A DNA stretch of 64,000 nt from Lingula anatina (Eukaryota; Brachiopoda; Lingulata; Lingulida; Lingulidae): positions 60,212 to 124,211 of the forward strand of contig NW_019775445.1 of assembly GCF_001039355.2 (NCBI RefSeq), written 5' to 3'. Below are positions 37,901 to 49,900 of the stretch, one piece after another. The notes beneath the pieces were generated by a model. It had not been told where the DNA came from. It was given only the letters and a program-made list of their open reading frames with translations, and ran no database searches. Made by a program: the position numbers and the translations under genes. Numbering within the stretch: position 1 is the stretch's first letter; every line of letters starts with the position of its first letter.

Positions 37901-40900
37901 TGAATAACTTGTTGAAAAAAAATTGACAGAAAAATGGAAATGTGGCTGTTATTGACTGGTGGTTAAGTAAAGAAACTGCTCAATTGTATTCATAACAGAA
38001 GGAGGCCATTTGGGAAAAAAAACTAAAGTCTTGTCTCAGTTGGCAATCATACCATGTTATTTCAAGTGGCAGGGGTATGCTGTTAATTGTAGTGTTATTG
38101 TGGAATTTGGCAAACCTTCTGATATGACATTTTGAACCATGTTAAACCATATTTATTTTATTAAATCATTACCATGTCATTCACATACCATTCATCATAC
38201 CTTCCCATATTCCCCCAAACCCTGATTCATATATTGAAATTACCTGTTATACCAGCCTTGAATTTAACTCAGTTACCTGACAGGAGATAACAATTCCAAA
38301 AACCCAAGGCAGTTCCATGCCTGTTATCCGTCACATTTAACCTATCCCATCAAACCCAAAGTTATTCCTCATGTTTGTTTGTTTTTGTTTTTTTTTTCTG
38401 GCAAGTTGTTAGAAAAATTTTCTACCATGCCAGTGTCTTTATTCCCTTCCAAAGAAGATACACCTCATCCTTATCCTCCCATTATCTATCATGGACTTGG
38501 ATCTCAGTATCATGGATCAAGTCATTCATAAGATTTATATCATGCATTTTATTACCTTCTTGTCATTCATTATTACCCAAGATGTCCTGCATTCTTTATT
38601 TCTCTTCCTCTTCTCTCGGTTCTTTTACTTTACCTTTTTTTTCTGCAGTGATGGTGACCAGTTTTCAGTTTTATTTCCAAGCCAAAAAGATGATGCACCA
38701 CTTTCCATATCCCACCATAATAGGAACCCCTCCTACACAAATACCAGGTTTTTAAAGCACTTTCCAACTTCTGATACCATATTTGAAGTAGCCCACATCC
38801 CCTTGGTGGTACCCAAGTGGTAAATTTAACAAAGCAGATTTCTTTTGGGGGTATTTAGTTATTATCTCCCACCGAGGCTAATGATTTTTTTCCTGATTAC
38901 TAACATTGGCTGCATTTTTTGTGTGCTTACAAAACTCTGGATTTGCATATTTTGATTAGATGCTTATTCTACAGCAGAAAAAAGAAAAGCCTTTGCATAT
39001 TAATGTCTAGTTCCTTTATAATTCCATTTTTCAAATGGAAATCTTTCTATTATCATATATTATGATTTTGGACAAATCTAAATTGAATCTGTAACAATGT
39101 ATTGACATGCTGCAAAGCTTATGCAATATGCAAGATGGATTTTTAAAAAATGTTAACTTCTATCTGCTTTTGCAATGGAGGCATCAACACTTAAAGTTGC
39201 ACTTGTAGAAAAATCTTTTAGCATGTAGTATATATGTGCATGATAGTTGCCTTTCATCATGTATATTGTATTGAACTTTGTTGCTCTTGTTATAAGCCGT
39301 TTCTGTATTGATGTACAGTATATGTGAATATAATATGCTTAAAGTAGCAAATGCAGGCATGAACTTTTTTTCAATGTTTTCTATGCAATAATATTACATG
39401 TACAGCTTTTGATTATCACTTTACATGATGTTCTGTGCATTTAATACAATTTTTACATGTAGCAAATATTTCCACAGTGCTTTTAGAGCTGATAATTAGT
39501 GTAAGCTTACTAGCTTTTACTGTATGAAATGTAAATGGAAGTACATATGTATTGTCTAAATATCTGTAGCATGGCTGTTTGTGCTGTATTTCAGACTTAT
39601 TCTGGACTATTCTGTATAGTCATTAACCCCTATAAGAGACTGCCAATCTATACCCCGAGCATCGTAGACAAATACAGATTCAAGAAAAAGACTGAAATGC
39701 CACCTCATTGTTATGCCGTTTGTGACGAGGCATTTCAAAACATGCTGAGAGGTAATATGAGAATATCCCAAGACCTTTTGAAAAACCCTCTCTTATTGGT
39801 TGACATTATTACTTCAGTGCCCCATATCAAAATATGTCCAAATTCCCACATACCCTTTGAAAAAAACTCTCCTGTTCCACCAAATGCCCTGCACATTTCC
39901 CAGGTGAAAGCACACCCTTTTTTTTTTTTTCAAGTCTTTTGAGCAGAATTCCTGTTCAACAAACTAGGTATTATATTATATTGTGATAAGGAATGGTTCA
40001 CTGTCTGATGGTAATGGTTCAGTGTCTGATGGTAAGTATTTGGTCAAAATTTTCAGATAATAACCAACCATGACTTTATCTTTACCCAACAAATATCGAT
40101 AAAACCAACAAGTATTTTACCAAATCAACCACCAGAACCCAAAACAAGGTCACCTTTAAACCATCACTTCTTTTTTTCTACTGTTCTTTTCTTTTCCCAA
40201 AACATCCAGTTCCCCAACACTGCATGGCTAATGTAAGCACCCCTACCCTTGTCTTCTCATTTAAGGTTCAGGTTCTCAGTCCGAGGTAATGGAGTCCTCC
40301 ATTTGGTGTGTATCAACCCTTCTAAAGGGACCGTGTCACCTTATTTGCTTTTCAGACCTACTCCGGACTTTTCACAATCACTATCAATCCTTACAAGCGA
40401 CTGCCTATCTATACACCCGAGATTGTTGCAAAGTATAGAAATCAGAAAAGGACCATGATGCCTCCACATCTGTATGCTTTCTGTGATCTCGCATTTTGCA
40501 ACATGTTGCAAGGTAAAGTGTGGTATTCAACACTCCTTGACTTGCATCCTCCATTCCAACCATGTGTATATTATACATTTTTTTTGATGCCCCAATTTTT
40601 TCACAAGTGTTTAATTCCAACCAATTCCAAATCCTTTTCATCCATCACCATCCTTTTATTGTGGACTGTATCCATTTTTTACACCAATCCATGAATATCC
40701 AACCAGTATCTTAATGTAAAAGAACTAGAAGTTATCCAATGACCCCTTTCTCAACCTTTTTTATATTTTTGAGACAGTGTGTCAGTCTTTACCCACCCCC
40801 TCCCCATCCTGTACACACATCCTGAAGTGCCTGTACACACTGTACAAGATGTAGGCAGGTAAGGATTCCAGGTTGGCATGTCAACATCATTTCATCAAAG

Positions 40901-43900
40901 ATCTAAAATCATTTCATATCATCATCTTACTCTCATTGATTTGGCCTGATAAAGCCCACTGACCTACCAGTATCTCAATTCTTCAATGAATTTTCAAAAA
41001 AATCCCATTGAGATTTGTTGAATTATTCAGTATGGGCTCCTTAGATTTCATTTGAGGCTTGCAGACTTCTTTAAATATGGGTTGATTAAATTTCATTCCA
41101 GACCTATTCAGGGTTGTTCTGTGTCACAGTCAACCCTTACAAGTGGTTACCAATTTACAATGCGGCCATAGTTCAAAAATATCGAGGAATTAAAAGAAGT
41201 GCAATGCCACCCCATCTTTATTCAATATGTGATGGTGCATATTCAGTAATGTTGCAAGGTAAAAAGACCTAGCATTCTAGGCAATGTGTTTGGGCGTAGT
41301 TTATAACCACCTTCTAGAAATCTTATCAGATAATTTAGTGAAATAACTAGAACATCTGACAAAATTTGAACAAAACAATTTTTAGGTTAACCATTTACCA
41401 ATTTTCCCATGAATTCAAGTTCTAACCAATATCCGGAAATTTTTCATTATCTTTTGTATTAACCAATTACAAACTAAAAAAAAAAACAAAAATCTTATTT
41501 GTAGACATAACCATTATATCTAACCAAAAAATATCTGAATTTTTTTATATTCCTCAAGGGTATTACTTGAAAATAGACTATTAGATGTCCCTGTCCATGA
41601 ATCATCTGGGAGGGGGTCTCATTTTCACACTTACCATTAGTTCATTTTCTCATTGTGTGTTGAATTTTCCATCATAACCAACCTATTGAAACACCACTAA
41701 TCATTTCTCCTCATATCAACCCCCTTTTCAGACATATTCCGGACTATTCTGTGTAACAATTAACCCATACAAGAGGTTGCCTATTTATGAGAAGAGTGTA
41801 ATCAACAAGTTCAGGGGCCAAAAACGCTCTCAAATGCCACCCCATGTGTATGCCATTTGTGATGTAGCATATCAGAACATGCTTCAGAGTAAGTAAAAGA
41901 CCAGGAGCCAGGAGAGAGACAGCTGTTTCATGCTGCAGGTTGAGTTTTACAGCATGAATATATCCCCACCCCTTTGCATTTCCCCACCTCCCTATATGTA
42001 CAACACTCAATTGTGTTTTTTCTTTCTGTTGCATCCAGTTTCTCTTTTAGATCCTGCAGTGCCGTGTGACCCAACATCAGCATCTTTACTCCTCAGTCTC
42101 AGTGTATAGGACTTTACCCCACAATTCACTGAACCCTAAAAAACCTTTGTCACCTGTGTCATATACATAATCAAGTTTTTTTTTCTGAAATTTTACTTTC
42201 TGCACCCTTCTCACAAGTTGCTGTGTGATTCTATAACTTAACTCTATGTTGTTTTATTTTGAAGTGTCTTCTATTTCAGTGAGCTCTTCTCATTGAAGAT
42301 TTCAATTCACTGTCATTGTTGCTTACCAGTTTGGAGTTTCATTTACTGTAGTGTGACAAAAAAAAAAAAAAATAATAATAATAATAATAAAAAAATAAAA
42401 AATTCAACAATTAGTATTTTACCAATTTATGATGAAACTTTTATAGTCAAAGAGCTCCAGACTTGGTATTGATTTCTCTGTTTCCCCCATATTTACCCCA
42501 CTTGCATCCATTTTTGTCTATTACTGTGAAGATTAATACCTTAAATCAGTTTCCACTGATACTAGGGTATCTTCAGGTAATTTGTATTGTTTACCACACT
42601 TCTTGTAGTCAGATACCTTTCTTGTTTTCTGTTCTCTTACTAATTTAGTGCACCCCTAACTAATTATTTTCCAGACCTACTCGGGACTGTTTTGTGTTAC
42701 AATTAATCCCTATCGATGGCTACCTATCTATACTAAGGAACTTATAGCCAAATTTCGAGGAATGAAAAGAAGTTCCATGCCACCTCATGTGTATGCCATT
42801 TGTGATATGGCATATACCAACATGCTGCAGAGTAAGTCAACAGAGTTCTCGTTGAGAAGTGGGAAATGTTAAAACTCTGCTGCATGGCAGGTTCTGACAG
42901 CTAATAGACAAGCGCACAAATGGCAAACTGGATATATGATTTTCTGGCTCTCTGCTCCATGTGCTGCCCATTGTTATATCTGCTCTACAGATTAGGTTTT
43001 TGTGTAGCTGCATATGTGATTGTCTTTGTATTGCTAACTTTTCTATGTTCCCAAACTCTTGCTGAAGAATACTGGTTGAAGCCAATGCAGTGCCAGGGCA
43101 TGTCAAAGGAATGGCCTTTTTTAGATATTAGGAAATATAATTGTTTTTAAAATTTCTAGCCAAATTAGAGGCTTTAACAGCTATCCAATGCTGCAAAATT
43201 ACAGATTAGTCTGGGATTCCTAAATGCATGTCCGTCTAGGCCCTTTCATACTCGTCATCCTGCTTGCATGTTATACATTATGTTTTTGTCTTGTGTTAAT
43301 GTTATGTCTGTACCTCTCTGGAGGTATGTTATTGAGTATTTGTTCCAGTGACATGTTGTGTCCATATGTGCTTTATGCGTTATACTTTTTGCTTCAGTTT
43401 TTTTTTTTGCCAAATATATGCAACTCTGGTATACTCAACTTGAGTTGTAATATTTGTGTATATTTGCATGCAAAATTTCAAAATGTATGGGCTTGGACAC
43501 ATCATAAAGGAAAAGGATTCCAAGTGTGGTAAGTCAAAGAAAAACTGAACAGGTAACAGTTTTTCATCTCCAAATTATAACATCATTTTTCCTCACCCCC
43601 ACTATTTGCAGACCTTCTCTGGACTATTCTGTGTAACTGTCAACCCTTACAAATGGCTCCCAATCTACACAAAAGCTGTAATTGAGAAATACCAAGGCAA
43701 AAAGCGTTCACAAGTACCACCCCATATATTTGCTATCACAGATAATACATATAGAAACATGTTAGAAGGTAAGTGAATGTCATAGGTGGATGCATTTTTA
43801 AGCAGGTTAAATGAACTTGAGTTTACAATGTTTAATTCAAGTCTTCAATGTAATTATTTAGAATGTAGGTTATTTTAACATTATTCTAACCCTTGCATGT

Positions 43901-46900
43901 AGCCTGCACTGTCTACCATATAACCTTTTCAACTGTGATATTTAAATGTTCTCTTTCAGGTGGTTCTTAATTGTAAGACTAGAGCGATAAAGGTTGAAAC
44001 ATTTGCTGTCATGTGTCTTAAAGATTGAAGACTCATGTTATATTGAAGAGTTTTCAGATTAAAAGAAAAAAAACGTCACTTTACTGTATCAACGGAGATG
44101 CACCTGTCTTATGGAGTCCTGGTATTCATTCAAGCTAGAATAAAAGCCAAATTGTTTTTTTTTAAGTTAAAGTAAAAAAGAAATACTCTAGAATGTTAGA
44201 AAACAAAGCCATTTTTGTGTGTATTTGCACCTTTAATTTAATGCTGGAACCTTCTCTTTTCCTCCACAGATCGTGAGAACCAGTCCATGTTGATTACGTA
44301 AGTATTGCCAATAACACTGCTGACACACATTATGACAGAACTAGTTGAGTGATGTATTAAATTGTAATTGAATTTTTAGGAAAAGTTGCAACTCTCAGTG
44401 TTCTTGTAACCATTTAAATGAATGCAAGCTGGTTATTTCACTGCACAATGTGGCTTAGGGTAATTTTTTGGATAAATTGTGGGTTTTACTGTTGTCTTGT
44501 TTCCTTTGGTTTATCCAGAGGGGAATCGGGAGCAGGCAAAACTGAAAATACCAAGAAAGTAATTCAGTACTTCGCACAAGTTGCAAGAGCTGGAAAGACT
44601 AAAGACTCTCCCCTTGATACCGTAAGTGTCCTCAGTAGCCTCAATAAGAGTGCCACCATGTGATGGAAACTACTTTTGAAGCTCCCTGCAGGACACTGGG
44701 AAACATTTTTGATTGTTCCCAAGATGAGATATGGGGAGTGTCACAAAAGTGGATTCCAAAACAAAAAATGCTCAGACGGACCTATGTCCTGTCTGTTAAC
44801 GCTTTGATGTAACTTAGATGTTTGACTTTTTTATCTTTCTTAAAATCAGTGGTGAGTCTGGTGCTGGAAAAACTGAGAACACGAAGAAAGTAATCCAGTA
44901 CTTTGCCTTTGTGGCCGCTGCTGCTGCAAAGAAAGAGGGTACCGCAGAGGCTGAAGAAGGAAAGAAGAAGGTAGAAAGGAATGCAAATTGGAGAGTGGTC
45001 AAGCATGTGTCTTCCCACTTGTGTCTTGTTTCCATCCTAATTTTCTGTTTGATATTTCCAGTTCACCACCTATTCCCACATTGTTGTCTCCTGTACTGTA
45101 TGATCCCAAAATGCAGTTTATATAACCTTTGTTGTTATCACATTTTTGTGTATTTCTCTTTATATTGTCTGTGTGCCTCACTGTCTTTCCTATTACTTTG
45201 AACCTGGAAGGTACTTTCTACATTGCTTCACCAGAAAATCCTCAATTGTCATCTACTGGATGTACATCTGTACCTTGCATGATGGAGAAGAATACCTGTA
45301 GTTAATAGTGTTTTGTTTTTTTATCACTTACCACCTTACTTTTCCTTTGTGACTGTCTGACTCCTTAGATACACAGATCATGATATATATAATACTCTAG
45401 TGGTTGTTTTGCATATGGTATATTTTCTATTTTAGGTATATGTTTGTTTTATTTTATCACTACTGTTTCCCTATGTTTTTTACCTCTAGCAATGGAGTGA
45501 TAGTGTAACACTGATTTATGCTTTTATCTATTTTTTTATATACTGATAACATGGTTTACTTCAATTGAAAAATGTTTACACTTTATGTGCATTTCATTCT
45601 CATTTTTGTTCTATTCATCTTAAAGGTATATACCATGAACAATATTGGAAAATTAACACTTATTAGAATTATTTTTTAAAATACTTTTTATGTAGTAAGT
45701 ACTTTTAGAATGGTTTATTAGCTTTATCTGCTTTGTTGTTTTATCATGGCTTACAAACATCTCAATGTCATTTTACTCAAATCTTATAGGGTACACTTGA
45801 GGACCAAATTGTGCAGGCTAACCCTGTACTTGAAGCCTATGGAAATGCCAAAACAGTCCGTAACAACAACTCTTCACGTTTTGTAAGTAGAGGGAGTATC
45901 CTGTCCCTTCCCGCATGCACTGGAGTATAGAAGTGTTCTGCACCATCTTGCCACCATATTTGCTGTTTGAACCCTCAAACAGGTCAACCCTACATCTTTG
46001 TTTCAGCTGCCACTATTCTAATGCAAACCTCAAATGGAAGCTGCAAGATGAAGAACAGTGCATGGATGTTTTTTTTTCTTTTTTCTTTTCTTTTTTTTTT
46101 TGATGTGTGAGATGTACTGCCTTCTTCTTTTTCTTACTTTTTCTCACTCCCTTGCATGTGTGTGCCATTCCAGCGAGGCAACTTAGAGGACCAGATTATT
46201 CAAGCCAACCCAGTGCTTGAGGCCTTTGGCAATGCCAAGACTATCAGAAACAACAACTCTTCTCGATTTGTGAGTACCCCTGCTCAGGACCTAGTAGTTG
46301 CTAGATTACTTCAGTGGTCACACAATTTTTGATTTGGGGATATGAATGAGGAATTCAAATCAAGTTACCTTATTCAAGATTTATTATATTTCTAGCAGCT
46401 ACCAGTTCTATACAGACCTCTTGCTTGATATCCTTTTAGACCATATGAATGGAAGCACATTCATATTTAAGAACAGTAGTGTTTCATTTTAGAGTTTGCA
46501 GTGATATAGATGTAAATGGGTATAAATATACATGTACAAGATTTACATCACTACCTATATTTCTAAATATAGTTTAATTGGTGATTTTGTTTTAGTGTGC
46601 AGTGCTGTGATGTAGGTAGCATTTTTTGTCTAGATTGCATTTTTGGCGAGTGTTTCTGAAAATGTAGATATGATTCATATTTTACTTGTGGTGAGAGTTG
46701 ATGCAGCAGAATTCAATTATTTGTGGTGAACAGATCACTTTGAAGAAAACATCTTGTATTGTCCTCTTGGTTTTGTCTTTCTTTTTATTAGTTTTAAATG
46801 GTTTATTTTTTATGTTCAAGTAATTGTCATTCATTGTTCTTGAGAACTGATTCAGGGTTGTCATTTAGTATGTGGGATATTTTAACTGAAATCCTGTGGA

Positions 46901-49900
46901 AATTGTTGAAGCAAGTAAGATGTACAGTTACAAAATGTGTTTTTATTTCTTTTTTGCTATTTTCTTTTTCTTTTTTTATTTCATTTTTTTTTTAATTCTT
47001 ATTTGTCTTCTCCTGTAGGGTAAATTCATCAGAATTCACTTTGGTACCCAGGGTAAAATTGCTGGTGCAGACATTGAGCATTGTAAGTATGGAGTAAAAA
47101 ATAAACAATCATGATCAACTGATAATATTTCTAGGTTTTAATAAATAATTACACATAAATGTAACATTTTTCTGTCATCATATATAATTACAGTTACTAT
47201 AGAAGTTACTATAGCATATTACTTTGAGATGTAAATTTTTGACTGTTTATTGAAGTACCTATAGTGAAGTAGAAGTAGAATTAAATATTTATGTTACCTA
47301 CCCCAAGACCTGCATTGGGAATCATACCCTTTTACTTATCCACTTCTCTTTCTTCTCCAATTGTTTGACTTTATATAGTTTTTTTTCTTTGACATTTCTG
47401 TACCCCTTTAACTTCATTCACTAGTTTGACGCTGTAGAATAGTTTTCTCCTTGGTAATCTCTTTTCTTTGTCCCCCAAGTTTGAGTTATCACAGTTTTCT
47501 TTTACCATTGGCACTCCCAGAGTCTTTCTGGTGTGTTTGCCCTGAGGTGTGTGATTCAGAGAGTATTATGATTTGATTTGTCAATTAAGGTCTTCTTCAG
47601 TTCTGGTGATCACACCAGTCAGCTGGCAGAACCTATCACCTGATGTATATATATAACCTGTGGAATATTTGCTGAGTAAGGCACACCCTACCCTAGGTAT
47701 ATAGAAGCATCTCTCACCATGGTTTTATATAGCACCAATAATATTGTTTTATTATTTAAACCCTTATGATAATGGTGACAATATGCACCTACCCTTGAGT
47801 ACAGTAATTATACCTACCAACATCTGAAGTGAGATACCCAAATGCATGAAAGGCTTGCCGTGGAAAGATGCTGCCTTGCTGTGGTTTGTGAACCCCTTCT
47901 AAACATTGAATTCAAGTGAAATGATTCATCAGCAAAAATTTATATTACTATATCACAGATCTGCTGGAGAAATCTCGTGTGACCTTCCAACTGTCTGCAG
48001 AACGTAATTACCACATATTCTATCAGCTTCTGTGTAACTCATTGCCAGACCTTGCAGGTGAGTTCAAAAAAGATATTGTGAGTGAAGGATGCCAAGTATC
48101 CAGGATCTAGTGGCCCACAGGCTGGAAAGTGTTTATTTGATTCCCATCCCCTATCCCCTCTTCCCTTCACTTTGGTCCCTCAACCTTCATCTCTTCAACC
48201 TCTGTTTGATCTCTCATTTAGATCTATTAGAGAAGTCTCGTGTGATCTTCCAACAAAAAGCTGAGCGTGACTACCATATTTTCTACCAGCTGTTGTCAAA
48301 CGCTTTCCCCGGCTACATGGGTAAGTCCAATAAAGTAGATCAGATATGTTAGTTTTTGTCTTTGGTACTATAATGTATTGATATACAATTTTGCAGATTT
48401 ATTGGAGAAATCTAGGGTGACTTATCAGCAAAAAGCTGAAAGGAATTACCACATATTTTACCAGTTATGCTCTGGGGCATTTGATGGATTTGTGGGTAAG
48501 ATGATATGACCCCAGTAAGCTTAAGCTATTTCTCTCTCAATTTAGAGACTCATCTTTGGTCAGAAGTTTTACTCTATATAGACTCTCTATACTCTGCTTA
48601 ACAAAAATTGGGACTTGGAATAAAGTTTAGTTGTGGGTTTTTCCTGTGGTTGTAGCAATTTAGAAAACAAATCTCACTGATATCTCTTCAATAACAATTT
48701 CATACATCTTAATTGATATTGGAAATTAATTAGATGGGTGGTAAGGCTATAATAATATTCTGAAAAAAAATTTTTAACTGCTTAGCAAAGGATTTCAGGT
48801 AAGTGAACTGCATGATCCCCTTCCTTATCTTTTATTTTATTTTATTCAGTTAAATATGTATACTTCTGTATATAATCTTTACTAACTGTATGTGAGGAAA
48901 CTAGAATAATGTGTTATATGTCAGAGAGAGAGAGAATGAGAGAGTGGAGATTGTGGCATCAATTGAAATGCTCTGATTTCAGGTTAGAAGTGGTGATGTA
49001 GGCACCCACTGGATTTACGAAAAAAAATGAAACTCAAAAATGTCAATTGATTTTTTATTGTATTAAATAAGATACTGTAATTAGCATAGTTTCATGTAAA
49101 CAAGAAAAGATGCTCAGGATTTGAAATGTCCATACATTTGCAATTAAAGTGTGTACTTTTTTGTTTTTTGTTGGCTTCCAGCAAAGTTCATTGTCTAATT
49201 AGCTTTGCCTCATGTTTTAATTAAACAGAAAAGCTGCTGGTTTCTCCTGATGCTGGGCTCTACAGCTTTATCAACCAGGGTGTCTTGACAGTAGATGGCA
49301 TTGATGATGTAGAAGAGATGAAAATCACTGATGTAAGTGAATCTTTAAAAAAAAAGTTTCTACAGCCCTTCCTGATATACTGTATATACTGTAATTTAGA
49401 TAATGGATTTAATGTTCACTTCCAAAATGTCAATCATTTTTAGTTACTTTCACACTAGCCTTATTTTGATTCAACAGGAAGCTTTTGATGTGCTGGGCTT
49501 CACACCAGAGGAGAAATTGAGCTTGTACAAGTGCACAGCTGCCATCTTGCACTTTGGTGAGATGAAGTTCAAACAGAGGCCACGTGAGGAGCAGGCCGAG
49601 GCTGATGGAGCAGCAGGTAAACAGATGTTGAATTTTTCAAAACTTGTCTGCTTTCTATAAAATCCTTACATTGAAGAAGTTTAAAAAAATTAATGTAAAT
49701 GTTAAACCAATCTTAGAACCAGTTATTCTAAATAAATTCAGAAAATATTAAAAGATATATCACAAAAGATTATATTATTGTAGAAAAACAACCCTATGTC
49801 ATGTATGACATTGTCTCAATGCTAATAATTATACACTTTTCCAGGTGCCAGGTTTCCTCTTTATTTAATTTATTCATTCTTGTCCAATAAAATAATGAAA

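Larger units (their letters stand above)
34407..39918. repeat. Copy B of the 5.5-kb near-identical duplication
   Basis: Second copy with exons 3a, 3b and 4a, whose encoded peptides are identical to copy A. Only copy B runs on into the downstream exon 4 cluster; only copy A is joined to exon 2. Confidence 0.95.

Noticed and set aside
34577-39751. Counting the second set of exons 3a, 3b and 4a as new alternatives
   Set aside because: Peptides are identical and the copies meet at an N, so they are treated as probable haplotype duplication.
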